A DNA stretch of 10,898 nucleotides from an uncultured Planctomycetales bacterium (GCA_937907525.1 CALCIB010000119.1:1-10898); one strand, 5' to 3'; numbered from the stretch's first letter, positions 1-6,925 are shown. Notes: a model not told the origin generated them from the letters alone. Translations and numbers: made by a program.

Positions 1-50
1 GCCCACCCCTCATCCGGCCTTCGGCCACCTTCTCCCTCAAGGGGAGAAGG
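1..50 (-). repeat. REP-like hairpin repeat, copy 1
   Basis: These 50 bases are an exact reverse complement of 7740-7789. The unit holds two small hairpins: CCGGCC-TTC-GGCC, and CCTTCTCCC pairing with GGGAGAAGG across a five-base loop. The same unit recurs three times at 7740-7982. It sits at the window edge, so it may extend leftwards. The hairpin could act as a terminator for a gene to the left. The rest of the interval up to parA (51-280) shows no convincing gene. It holds only small inverted repeats, such as GGAACC at 177-182 with GGTTCC at 190-195. Confidence 0.9.
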
Positions 51-280
51 CCGTCTGGCGGTGGCTTCCGTGGGGGCCGCGCGCGCGATCGAGGGGCTTG
101 TGAAAAGCCGGCCGCCTGGCGAAGCCGATCCGCCGGTCGACTTCGCCCGATCCGCGCAGCTTCCGCGCCGCTTGAGGGAACCTCGTCCCGGTTCCGGGAG
201 GGGTCGAGTTTCGCTCCGCGCTTGCCGATGAATCCGCATGGGACGAACGGCGGAGCGGTTCGCGAAGGGGGCGCGGCGAC

Positions 281-1027
281 ATGGCCAAGATCATCAGCGT
301 GGCCAACCAAAAAGGGGGGGTGGGCAAGACGACGACCGCGATCAACCTCGCCGCCGGGCTGGCCAAGTCGGGACGCTCGGCGCTGGTGATCGACGTCGAC
401 CCCCAGTGCAACGCCACCAGCGGGCTGGGGGTGGAGCCCGCCCAACGGCACCCGCTACTGGCGGGCAGGCCGTTGGTCGAGGAGGTCGCCGAGACGTCGC
501 AAGAAGGGCTCTTCGTGCTGCCGGGCTCGCAGAGCCTGGCCGACGCCGACGCGCTTTCGGCCTCCAACCGCCAGCGCGCCTCGACCTTGCGCCAGCAGCT
601 TCACGGCGAGCTGGGCCGCTTCGACTACGTCCTGATCGACTGCCCGCCGTCGCTGGGACAGTTGACGAGGGCGTCGCTGGGGGCGTCGCACGAGTTGTAC
701 GTCCCCATCCAGTGCGAGTACTTCGCCATGGAGGGGCTCTCCCAGATCATCGAACTGGCCCGCCACGCCAAGGCCAAGGACAACCACAAGCTGGAGATCG
801 GCGGAATCGTCCTGACGATGTACGACCCGGCGCTGGAACTGGCCAACGAGGTCGTCAACGAGGTCCGCGAGTATTTCGACGCGACGGTCTTCGACTCGCT
901 GATCCCCCGCGACGTTCATGTCAGCGAGGCGCCCAGCCACGGCGTCAGCGTTCTGGATTACGCCCCGAGGGCGCGGGGCTCAAGGGCCTACGCCGAACTT
1001 GTCATGGAGGTCATCGACCGTGAATAA
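281..1027 (+). CDS. parA: ParA/Soj chromosome-partitioning ATPase
   Basis: Encodes a 248-residue ParA-type P-loop ATPase. Family members bind DNA non-specifically in the ATP state and are driven by ParB to move the origin region before division. The deviant Walker A motif KGGVGKTT is at residues 11-18 with its signature lysine at 11. Walker A' (VIDVDPQCNAT) is at 36-46, Walker B (YVLIDCPPS) at 116-124, and the conserved IPRDVHVSEAPSHG segment at 208-221. Length is normal for chromosomal Soj-like proteins, and no N-terminal helix-turn-helix of plasmid ParA is present. The ATG at 281 follows a GAAGGGGG purine run (264-271) and gives the standard MAKIISVANQ start. The end overlaps parB by 8 bases, implying translational coupling. 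No canonical parS palindrome (TGTTTCACGTGAAACA) was seen in the window. Identity is very secure. Confidence 0.97.
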   Translation: MAKIISVANQKGGVGKTTTAINLAAGLAKSGRSALVIDVDPQCNATSGLGVEPAQRHPLLAGRPLVEEVAETSQEGLFVLPGSQSLADADALSASNRQRASTLRQQLHGELGRFDYVLIDCPPSLGQLTRASLGASHELYVPIQCEYFAMEGLSQIIELARHAKAKDNHKLEIGGIVLTMYDPALELANEVVNEVREYFDATVFDSLIPRDVHVSEAPSHGVSVLDYAPRARGSRAYAELVMEVIDRE

Positions 1028-1907
1028 ACGACGCCTGGGACGTGGGCTCGAGGCCCTCTTGGGGCGCGAGGAGGGGGGGTTCGAGCCCGGGTCGCTGGAA
1101 GAGGTCGACGGCGAACTGCTGCGCGTCGCCGTCGACCACGTCGACCCCAACCCCTACCAGCCGCGGCGACACTTCCCCGCCGGGGAACTCGCCTCCCTGG
1201 CCGACTCGATCCGCCAGCACGGCGTGCTCCAGCCGATCCTGGTGCGGGCCGTCGGCGACCGCTACCAGTTGATCGCCGGCGAGCGCCGGCTCCGCGCCAG
1301 CATCGAGGCCCACGTCCACGACGTCCCCGCCCGGGTGATGGACCTGGACGACCAACGGATCTTCGAGCTGGCGATGGTGGAGAACCTCCAGCGCGAGGAT
1401 CTCAACGCCGTCGACAAGGCCACGGCCTTCCGCGAGTACCTGTCGAAGTACGGCGGGACCCAGGAGGAACTGGCCGGCCGGCTGGGGCTGGACCGCTCCA
1501 CGATCTCGAACCTGATCCGGCTTCTGGAGCTTCCCGAGGACGTCCTGAACGCCGTCCGCGACAACGACGTCACCCAGGGCCACGCCCGCGCGCTTCTGGG
1601 ACTGCCCGACGCCGAGAGCCGGATCGCGGCCTGCCGGCGGGTGATCGCCGAGCGGCTCTCGGTTCGCCAGACCGAGGCCCTGGTCGCCACCGGCGTCCCC
1701 ACCCCCGCCAAGAGCCGAGTCCGCAAGGACCCCGCCCAGCCGGCCGTCAAGGCCCCCCACATCGTGGAGTTGGAACAACACCTTCACCAGCGTTTCGGCA
1801 CGGCCGTCGTCATCAAAAGCAGGGCCGGGGAGAAAGGCCAGTTCATCATCGACTACAACAACCAGGAGGAGTTCGACCGCGTCTGCTCCCTGATCCGCGG
1901 CGGTTGA
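1020..1907 (+). CDS. parB: ParB/Spo0J chromosome-partitioning protein
   Basis: Encodes a 295-residue ParB, the CTP-dependent parS-binding clamp that partners ParA. I chose the GTG at 1020, inside the last codons of parA, because it yields MNKRRLGRGLEALLG, the classic ParA-interacting N-terminus of chromosomal ParB. An upstream in-frame start at 918 would lie wholly within parA. The N-terminal domain has NPYQPRR (44-50), the CTP-binding GERRLRAS box (87-94) and ENLQREDLNAVDKA (121-134). A helix-turn-helix lies at about 146-171 (TQEELAGRLGLDRSTISNLI). The C-terminal dimerisation domain is at about 247-292. A poorly conserved linker at 226-245 is normal. parA and parB form a two-gene operon that probably ends at the hairpin at 1931-1958. 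Confidence 0.97.
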   Translation: MNKRRLGRGLEALLGREEGGFEPGSLEEVDGELLRVAVDHVDPNPYQPRRHFPAGELASLADSIRQHGVLQPILVRAVGDRYQLIAGERRLRASIEAHVHDVPARVMDLDDQRIFELAMVENLQREDLNAVDKATAFREYLSKYGGTQEELAGRLGLDRSTISNLIRLLELPEDVLNAVRDNDVTQGHARALLGLPDAESRIAACRRVIAERLSVRQTEALVATGVPTPAKSRVRKDPAQPAVKAPHIVELEQHLHQRFGTAVVIKSRAGEKGQFIIDYNNQEEFDRVCSLIRGG

Positions 1908-1930
1908 ATCGCGCGGGGATTCCTGGGAGC

Positions 1931-1958
1931 CCCGCTTCCCATTTCGGCGGGAAGCGGG
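1931..1958 (+). terminator. Hairpin terminator candidate after parB
   Basis: A perfect 10-bp stem, CCCGCTTCCC (1931-1940) pairing with GGGAAGCGGG (1949-1958) across an eight-base loop, starts 24 bases after the parB stop. No T tract follows, so it is not a textbook intrinsic terminator. Position and stability still suggest transcript end or 3' protection for parAB. Confidence 0.5.
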
Positions 1959-2135
1959 ACGACAAACGAGAACTCCGGTATCCGCCCCGGGCGGGCGCGC
2001 GCCCCCGCACGCGCCCCGCGCCGTCGTCGTCCGGCTTCGAGACCGTACCCGCGTCGGAGCGAGGGCGATCGGCGCGGGAATTGCATCGGCCGGTCCTTCT
2101 CCGGGGCCGCGGCCTCGCCGTCGCGGTCGCCGGCC

Positions 2136-2164
2136 TTGCGACGGTCGCGGCGCGTCGCCATACT
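2136..2164 (+). promoter_or_regulatory. Weak sigma-70-like promoter candidate
   Basis: TTGCGA (2136-2141) and CATACT (2159-2164) are separated by 17 bases. Each matches four of six consensus positions. They lie 54 bases before the ATG at 2218. Chance matches are common, so this is tentative. Confidence 0.27.
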
Positions 2165-2217
2165 TGGCGGCCGGTGGGGTTTGGCTTGATGGACGACGGT
2201 CACGGTGGAGCCACGCG

Positions 2218-3015
2218 ATGTCGCGACAACCGCGAGACGGATCGACGGAGGACGGTTTATGCGCGGCCTTGCTCCGCTTCGTCGAGGACGACCGGATCCC
2301 CGAGCTTCGCCAGGCGCTGAGCGGATTCAATCACCGCTGCCGCAACACGCTCAACAGTATGAAGATGGGTTTCTATCTGACCCGTCGCGCGGCCACCGAC
2401 CCCTTGCCTGAGCGGTGGGAGGAGATGAACCGGACGTATGAGGGGGTCGAGGGCCTCTTCGAGTTGATCCAGACGATCTATCGGACGATGGCGTTGACGA
2501 CGGTTCGGCAGACGTTCCAGGCGGTCGTGGACGAGCGCGGCGCGGGCTGGCGCGCGGCCTTTCAGCGCGAGGGCGCGACGCTGGCGATCCGACCGCCGGC
2601 GCGCGAGGACGCGGGGGAGTTCGACGCGACCCGGATCGCCTCGGCGTTCGACGGCTTCGTCGCCTGGCGGGCGTCCCGGCTGGGGTCCGGAGGCCAGGCG
2701 ATCCTGTCCTGGGGGACCACGCGACGACGGTTCGAGTTGAGTTGGCACGAATTGCCTTCGACCGCCGCGACCGCCCGCGGCGGCGGCGGCGAGTCCCGCT
2801 GCCCGGCCGCGGCCCTGGCGGCGACGACGCGCTCCCTGGCCCTGCCGCTGCTGGCGAGGGTGGTGGCCGAGCATCGCGGTCGACTCTCCTGGACCCCCGG
2901 CCCCCCCGCCGAGGCCCGGATCCGCTGGCCCCTGACCGTCACCGCCGATCCGCCGTCGCCTCGTCGCCCTCCCGCCGTCGCGACGAACCTGCAACGACCC
3001 GCGACCCTCCCTTGA
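2218..3015 (+). CDS. Degenerate histidine-kinase-like / HPt-like protein
   Basis: Encodes 265 residues, apparently cytoplasmic, with no signal peptide or membrane segment. The ATG at 2218 has GGTGGAG seven bases upstream. An in-frame start at 2164 lacks a comparable site. Residues 27-90 are predicted helical and contain FNHRCRNTLNSMKMGF (37-52), where His39 followed by Asn43 and Leu45 resembles the phospho-acceptor helix of DHp domains and of Spo0B. Residues 201-240 (with LARVVAEHRGRLSW at 212-225) look like the end of a HATPase fold. The expected N box asparagine and the DxGxG G1 box are absent: the segment at 137-152 (ATRIASAFDGFVAWRA) sits where the N box should be. I infer a phosphotransferase of the ChpT/Spo0B kind or a pseudokinase. 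The 179-191 linker and the 244-265 tail are low complexity. No response regulator is adjacent. The family assignment is moderate. Confidence 0.6.
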   Translation: MSRQPRDGSTEDGLCAALLRFVEDDRIPELRQALSGFNHRCRNTLNSMKMGFYLTRRAATDPLPERWEEMNRTYEGVEGLFELIQTIYRTMALTTVRQTFQAVVDERGAGWRAAFQREGATLAIRPPAREDAGEFDATRIASAFDGFVAWRASRLGSGGQAILSWGTTRRRFELSWHELPSTAATARGGGGESRCPAAALAATTRSLALPLLARVVAEHRGRLSWTPGPPAEARIRWPLTVTADPPSPRRPPAVATNLQRPATLP

Positions 3016-3041
3016 CCGCCACGCGCCGCGACGCATACGAT
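3012..3041 (+). promoter_or_regulatory. tRNA promoter candidate
   Basis: TTGACC (3012-3017, five of six) and TACGAT (3036-3041, four of six) are 18 bases apart, and the second box ends ten bases before the mature tRNA. The -35 box overlaps the stop codon of the upstream gene. Spacing and position suit a stable-RNA promoter. Confidence 0.42.
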
Positions 3042-3051
3042 GCAACTCGAT

Positions 3052-3125
3052 CGGGGCGTGGCGCAGCCTGGTAGCGCGCCTGCTTTGGGAGCAGGAGGCC
3101 GTGGGTTCGAATCCCACCGCCCCGA
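3052..3125 (+). tRNA. tRNA-Pro (anticodon UGG)
   Basis: A full cloverleaf can be drawn. The acceptor stem is CGGGGCG (3052-3058) with CGCCCCG (3118-3124) and discriminator A at 3125. The D stem is GCGC with GCGC (3061-3064, 3074-3077) around AGCCTGGTA. The anticodon stem is CCTGC with GCAGG (3079-3083, 3091-3095), and its loop TTTGGGA places TGG at 3086-3088. The T stem GTGGG/CCCAC encloses TTCGAAT. All stems are perfectly paired. CCA is not encoded, so it must be added after transcription. UGG reads CCA, CCG and probably other proline codons, which are common in this G/C-rich DNA. Confidence 0.97.
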
Positions 3126-3135
3126 CTGCGACGAC

Positions 3136-3175
3136 GCCAACCCCGGCGACGACCGCGCGCGTCGCCGGGGTTGGC
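3136..3175 (+). terminator. 15-bp hairpin downstream of tRNA-Pro
   Basis: GCCAACCCCGGCGAC (3136-3150) pairs perfectly with GTCGCCGGGGTTGGC (3161-3175) across a ten-base loop. It begins ten bases after the tRNA and is followed only by CTTTCC rather than a T run. It probably ends or processes the tRNA transcript and may insulate the ATPase gene from it. Confidence 0.65.
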
Positions 3176-3212
3176 GCGCTTTCCGAGGATTTCCGCGCGT
3201 CGTCGAGGGGTC

Positions 3213-5171
3213 ATGGTCGATTCGCGATCGGAACTCCGAACCGCGGATGAGGCGGCCGCCCCGGCGGGTTTCCCCAGGGACCTCGCGCGGTTTTTCGACC
3301 CCTGGTGGGAGCGCCGCCACGCCGCGATCGCGGTCTTTACGCTGGTCTGCCTCGCCGGCTGGGGAGCGACTCGGGTCTCGCTCGGGTCGGACGCCGCCGA
3401 GTGGTGGCTTTGGGCCGTCCTGGGCGCGGGCGGCGGGCCGCTGGTCGTCGAATTGACGATCCGGTTGTTCAAGCGACGGTTCGGGTCGGACCTGCTGGCG
3501 GGGATCTCGATCCTCACCGCGGCGCTTCTGGGCGAGTACCTCGCGGGGGCGCTGGTGGTCCTGATGCTCTCCGGCGGCGAGGCGCTTGAGGCGCTCGCCG
3601 TCCAGGGGGCGTCGTCGGTGCTTCGCGCCCTGGCCCGGCGCATGCCGGCGACCGCCCATCGCAAGAGCGACTCGGGGATCGACGAGATTCCTCTCGGAGA
3701 CGTCCAGGTCGGCGACGTGCTGGTGGTCGCGCCGCACGAGGTCTGCCCCGTCGATGGCGTGGTCGTCGCCGGCCGCGGCGGGATGAACGAGGCGTATCTG
3801 ACCGGGGAGCCTTACCGGGTCTCGAAGTCCGTCGGCTCGGAAGTCATCTCCGGGGCGATCAACGGCGACTCGGCGCTGGACGTCCGCGCGACTCGGCTGC
3901 CGGTCGACTCCCGCTACGCCCGGATCATGCGCGTGATGCGCGAGTCGCAACAGCAGCGCCCCCGGCTGCGGCGGCTCGGCGACCAACTGGGCGCGGTCTA
4001 CACCCCGCTGGCCGTGGGCATCGCCCTGGCGGCCTGGGGCATGAGCGGCGAGGCGATTCGGTTTCTGGCGGTGCTGGTGATCGCCACGCCCTGTCCGCTC
4101 TTGATCGCCATTCCGGTGGCGATCGTCGGCTCGGTCTCGCTGGCGGCGCGACGGGGGATCGTCGTCCGCGACCCGGCGGTCCTGGAGCGGATCGGCGGCT
4201 GTCGGACCATGATCTTCGACAAGACCGGGACGCTCACCCACGGCGAGCCGAGGCTGGCCGAGGAGTACGTCGACCCGGCCTTCGACCCCGGCGAGGCGCT
4301 TCGGCTGACGGCCAGCCTGGAGCAATACTCGCGGCACCCGCTGGCGGACGCGGTGGTCGCCGCGGCCCGGCGGGCGGGGCTGGACCTTCTTCCGGCCGAC
4401 AGCCTGCGGGAGCCCCCCGGCGAGGGCCTGGTGGGGACCGTCGCCGGCCGCTCGATCCAGGTCACCAGCGGCAAGAAGCTGACGGCCGAGCGGCCCCAGG
4501 CGCGCGCCTGGCTGCCGCCGCCGACGGGCGGTCTGGAGTGCGTGGTCCTGATCGACGGTCGCTACGCGGCGACCTATCGGTTCCACGACGAGCCGCGCGC
4601 CGAGGGCGCGGCGTTGGTCGGCCACCTGGCGCCGATGCACGGCTTCGAGAAGGTGATGCTCGTCTCCGGCGATCGAGCTTCGGAGGTCGAGTACCTGGGC
4701 CGTCGGGTGGGCATCGCCGAGTTGCACGCGGGGAAGAGCCCGGAGGAGAAGCTCGCGATCGTCCGCGAGGAGACGGCGCGTCGGCCGACGGTGTACGTCG
4801 GCGACGGGATCAACGACGCCCCGGCGATGGCCGCGGCGACGGTCGGCCTGGCGATGGGCCGTCGTTGCGAGGTCACGGCCGAGGCGGCCGGCGCCGTGTT
4901 GCTGGACGATTCGCTCGGCAAGGTGGACGAGCTCTTGCACATCGGCCGCCGGATGCGTCGGATCGCCCTGCAAAGCGCCGTCGGCGGCATGGTCCTGAGC
5001 GTCGCGGGGATGATCCTGGCGGCCCTGGGCCACCTCCCCCCGGTGGCCGGGGCGATCGCGCAGGAGGTCATCGACGTGGTGGCGGTCGCCAACGCCCTCC
5101 GCGCCGCCTGGCCGCCCGGGTCGCTGGCGGATTACCACGAACCGACTTCGTCCGATCCGGCGTCGTTCTGA
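3213..5171 (+). CDS. P1B-type heavy-metal-transporting ATPase (P1B-5-like)
   Basis: Encodes 652 residues from the ATG at 3213, preceded by GAGGGG. An in-frame TTG at 3171 lies inside the tRNA hairpin and was not used. It is an inner-membrane pump that couples ATP hydrolysis to metal-ion transport. About eight membrane segments are visible: two at about 37-83, a pair at 93-125, two at 261-306 and two at 587-632. Motifs include the actuator TGEP (197-200), phosphorylation DKTGTLT with Asp336, P1B-specific SRHPLA (His375-Pro376), GEGLVG (403-408) and hinge GDGINDAP (530-537). The ion-binding membrane motif is TPCP (292-295), not CPC or SPC, with QEVID (617-621) in the last span. From memory this pairing defines P1B-5 pumps linked to Ni/Fe. 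There is no N-terminal HMA domain and no C-terminal hemerythrin-like domain. Metal specificity is inferred. Confidence 0.93.
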   Translation: MVDSRSELRTADEAAAPAGFPRDLARFFDPWWERRHAAIAVFTLVCLAGWGATRVSLGSDAAEWWLWAVLGAGGGPLVVELTIRLFKRRFGSDLLAGISILTAALLGEYLAGALVVLMLSGGEALEALAVQGASSVLRALARRMPATAHRKSDSGIDEIPLGDVQVGDVLVVAPHEVCPVDGVVVAGRGGMNEAYLTGEPYRVSKSVGSEVISGAINGDSALDVRATRLPVDSRYARIMRVMRESQQQRPRLRRLGDQLGAVYTPLAVGIALAAWGMSGEAIRFLAVLVIATPCPLLIAIPVAIVGSVSLAARRGIVVRDPAVLERIGGCRTMIFDKTGTLTHGEPRLAEEYVDPAFDPGEALRLTASLEQYSRHPLADAVVAAARRAGLDLLPADSLREPPGEGLVGTVAGRSIQVTSGKKLTAERPQARAWLPPPTGGLECVVLIDGRYAATYRFHDEPRAEGAALVGHLAPMHGFEKVMLVSGDRASEVEYLGRRVGIAELHAGKSPEEKLAIVREETARRPTVYVGDGINDAPAMAAATVGLAMGRRCEVTAEAAGAVLLDDSLGKVDELLHIGRRMRRIALQSAVGGMVLSVAGMILAALGHLPPVAGAIAQEVIDVVAVANALRAAWPPGSLADYHEPTSSDPASF

Positions 5172-5238
5172 TCGGGGTTTCCCGAGGGTCCGCCCGGTCT
5201 CTCGTTCCTTGGAAGCCTGGATTCGGGCTCCGCGATCA

Positions 5239-5266
5239 TTGATTTTCCGTCGAAACAGGGTATTAT
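5239..5266 (+). promoter_or_regulatory. Sigma-70-like promoter of the unknown gene
   Basis: TTGATT (5239-5244) and TATTAT (5261-5266, five of six to TATAAT) are 16 bases apart in a clearly A/T-richer patch (about 5236-5285). Transcription would start near 5273, leaving a leader of roughly 30-60 bases. It is the best housekeeping-type promoter match I see in the window. Confidence 0.5.
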
Positions 5267-5330
5267 CAAAACAAGTCGGTTTCAAGGATCGTGGGTTTCG
5301 AACTTGCCGATGGCATGGGACGCATTCGCC

Positions 5331-5903
5331 ATGAGCTTCTCGACGAAACTCAAGCATTACACGTTTTCCGCCATAACGGCGCTCTCTCCCGAGAATCCGC
5401 GCGTGGAGGGCGGCAACTTGGGGGATCTTGTTTCCGCGGCTCAGGAGCTCGTCGCCGAGGCGGGAGTCAAGGCCAGCGTGCAACGGCAACTGATCGGCAT
5501 CGATCAATTGATCAACGGCAAGCTCGTGGATCTCGGCCCCTACGGCGCGCGCACGGTCCTCAAGGGGATGAGCGGCCCCTCCATCGAACAACACGGCGAC
5601 TGCTCGATCTATGACGCGCCGCCCACCAAGGAAATGATTCAACGAAGCGGCGCTCTGGTGTTCGTGAAATACTATTCCGACGCCTTCGGCGTGACCCGCG
5701 AGCCCGTCGTCGAACTCGTCGGATTCGGGAGCGACATGAAGGCGGCATGGGAAAACGCCCGGACGCTCCCCAAGCTCTCCCCCGGCGGCCAGGGAGGGTT
5801 TCAAAAAGAAAAGAGCTACATGCTCTGGTATCGATTTGAGACGGGCAAGATCGTCTCCGGCACGATCCCGTATCCTTTTTACTTGGCCGTCGTCAAGGCA
5901 TAA
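5331..5903 (+). CDS. Unrecognised 190-residue protein
   Basis: I do not recognise this family. From the ATG at 5331 it encodes 190 residues. In-frame starts at 5304 (TTG) and 5310 (ATG) would add up to nine, and none has a clear Shine-Dalgarno site; GGGA at 5317-5320 favours 5331. There is no signal peptide or membrane span, and one cysteine (Cys91). A helix is likely at about 30-60 (GDLVSAAQELVAEAG), followed by mixed segments rich in Tyr and Phe, including VFVKYYSDAFGV (110-121) and YMLWYRFE (163-170), suggesting a small alpha/beta fold. Codon use differs from its neighbours: AAA, TTT, ATA, AAT, CAT and TCT occur freely. With its own A/T-rich promoter and trailing hairpin, it looks like a separate, possibly acquired, unit. 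That it is coding is fairly sure; its function is unknown. Confidence 0.75.
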   Translation: MSFSTKLKHYTFSAITALSPENPRVEGGNLGDLVSAAQELVAEAGVKASVQRQLIGIDQLINGKLVDLGPYGARTVLKGMSGPSIEQHGDCSIYDAPPTKEMIQRSGALVFVKYYSDAFGVTREPVVELVGFGSDMKAAWENARTLPKLSPGGQGGFQKEKSYMLWYRFETGKIVSGTIPYPFYLAVVKA

Positions 5904-5909
5904 AACCTC

Positions 5910-5926
5910 GATCGGGCTTCCCGGTC
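5910..5926 (+). terminator. Hairpin after the unknown gene
   Basis: GATCGGG (5910-5916) pairs with CCCGGTC (5920-5926), with one T-G wobble and a three-base loop, six bases after the TAA stop. No T tract follows, so it is only a candidate terminator. Confidence 0.4.
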
Positions 5927-6132
5927 GCGCGTCAATGGGCTCGACTCCCGCGTCTCGCGCGCCCTTGGCGGGGGATCGGTCGTCTCAAAGTCGGCCTTGG
6001 GTCGATCGAGGGATCGCCGGTCGAAGCGGTCGGCCGAGGCGCCTCGCCACGTTCGAGTCTCACTCCGAGAAACGGTGGAGTTCCACCACCGCGCCCCTGG
6101 CGGTCGGGGCCCCGGGGCGTTCTAATGAAACG

Positions 6133-6155
6133 TCGCCGCGGCGGCGAGACTCGCC
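6133..6155 (+). promoter_or_regulatory. Mutually exclusive stems upstream of rpiA
   Basis: TCGCC (6133-6137), GGCGA (6143-6147) and TCGCC (6151-6155) allow the middle segment to pair with either flank. The arrangement lies 54 bases before the rpiA start. Arms of five pairs are short in DNA this G/C-rich, so it may be chance. Confidence 0.2.
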
Positions 6156-6208
6156 GGGGTTTATGGGGGTGCCGCCTCGATCGACTTCTTCCTTGAAGGC
6201 GTGGGGAC

Positions 6209-6925
6209 GTGACAGTGGACGCGGACGTCGCGAAGGTCCATGCCGCCCGGTCGGCGGCGGACCTGGTTCGGTCGGGGATGGTGGTCGGGCTCGGGTCGGG
6301 CTCGACGGCGGCGCTCCTGGTGCGTCGGCTGGGGGAGCGGGTCGCGACGGAGGGGCTCCAGTTCACCGGCGTCCCGACCAGCGTCGCCACCGCCGAACTG
6401 GCCCGCGAATTGGGGATTCCCCTGCGCGACCTGGACGACGTGACGGCCCTCGACCTGAACATCGACGGCGCCGACGAGGTCGATCCCAAGTATCGACTCA
6501 TCAAGGGCCGCGGCGGGGCGCTCTTGCGCGAGAAACTCGTCGCCTGCGTCGCGCGCCGGCGGGTGACGATCGTCTCGCCGGAGAAGATCGTCGAGCGGCT
6601 CGGCGCCGCCGCGCCGGTTCCGGTGGAAGTCTCGCGACTGGGGTGGCGGCACGTCGAGCAACGGCTCAAAAAGCTGGGGGCGGAGACCGCGCCCAGGCGG
6701 ACCCCCACCGGGATGCTCTTCATCACCGACGGCGGCAACGTCATCGTCGATTGCCACTTCTCCAACCTGGCCGACCCGGAATCGCTGGAGGCCGGCCTCA
6801 AGTCGGTCGTCGGCGTCTTCGAGACGGGGCTGTTCCTGGGCCTTTGCGACGTCCTGATCGTCGGCCGGCCCGACGGCGCCGAGCAGATCGTCACCCGCGC
6901 GCCACGCTGGAGCGGCTGCGCCTGA
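6209..6925 (+). CDS. rpiA: Ribose-5-phosphate isomerase A
   Basis: Encodes a 238-residue RpiA, the cytoplasmic enzyme interconverting ribose 5-phosphate and ribulose 5-phosphate in the non-oxidative pentose phosphate pathway. The phosphate-binding GLGSGST loop is at residues 27-33, with the following TSVAT at 57-61. The IDGADEVD motif (85-92) provides Asp86 and Asp89, KGRGGALLREK (99-109) provides Lys99 and the catalytic Glu108, and TDGGN is at 173-177. GVFETGLF (202-209) is the usual C-terminal signature. Length is standard (about 220-240). The GTG at 6209 has GAAGG nine bases upstream (6195-6199); a second GTG at 6215 is possible. It is followed by a TPR gene on the same strand 105 bases later and is probably not in a metabolic operon. 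Confidence 0.96.
   Translation: MTVDADVAKVHAARSAADLVRSGMVVGLGSGSTAALLVRRLGERVATEGLQFTGVPTSVATAELARELGIPLRDLDDVTALDLNIDGADEVDPKYRLIKGRGGALLREKLVACVARRRVTIVSPEKIVERLGAAAPVPVEVSRLGWRHVEQRLKKLGAETAPRRTPTGMLFITDGGNVIVDCHFSNLADPESLEAGLKSVVGVFETGLFLGLCDVLIVGRPDGAEQIVTRAPRWSGCA

Larger units (their letters stand above)
1908..2217. other. Non-coding interval between parB and the kinase-like gene
   Basis: This 310-base gap holds a strong hairpin just after parB (1931-1958) and a possible promoter (2136-2164) before the next gene. The rest is extremely G/C-rich. Open frames cross it on both strands, but their translations are low-complexity Arg/Gly/Pro-rich sequences that match no family I know, so I treat them as non-coding. 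Confidence 0.55.
5904..6208. other. Non-coding interval before rpiA
   Basis: This 305-base gap begins with a hairpin (5910-5926). It also holds a compact inverted repeat (GGTGGA-GT-TCCACC, 6074-6087) and overlapping alternative stems (6133-6155). An open frame running through it into rpiA in another register gives only low-complexity Arg/Gly/Pro-rich sequence and is not believed. No clear promoter for rpiA was found. Confidence 0.5.

Noticed and set aside
281..1907. parS sites near parAB
   Set aside because: No 16-base palindrome matching or nearly matching TGTTTCACGTGAAACA was seen by eye; a pattern search with mismatches would settle it.
1011..2330. Long minus-strand open frame opposite parB
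   Set aside because: parB is unambiguous on the plus strand, and the antisense product has no recognisable motif.
3052..3125. tRNA-Pro as attachment site of an integrated element
   Set aside because: No integrase gene and no second copy of the tRNA 3' end were found downstream.
3171..3212. TTG start giving the metal pump 14 extra residues
   Set aside because: It falls inside the right arm of the post-tRNA hairpin, and the added residues are not conserved-looking. The ATG at 3213 has a purine-rich site just upstream.
5502..5513. GATCAATTGATC palindrome as an operator
   Set aside because: It lies within the unknown coding sequence, encodes part of an ordinary peptide stretch, and has no second copy nearby.
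2562..5804. A 1080-residue open frame on the minus strand
   Set aside because: It runs antisense to the kinase-like gene, tRNA, metal pump and unknown gene. Its translation is low-complexity Arg/Gly/Asp/His-rich sequence with no domains, as expected for a mirror frame of G/C-rich genes.
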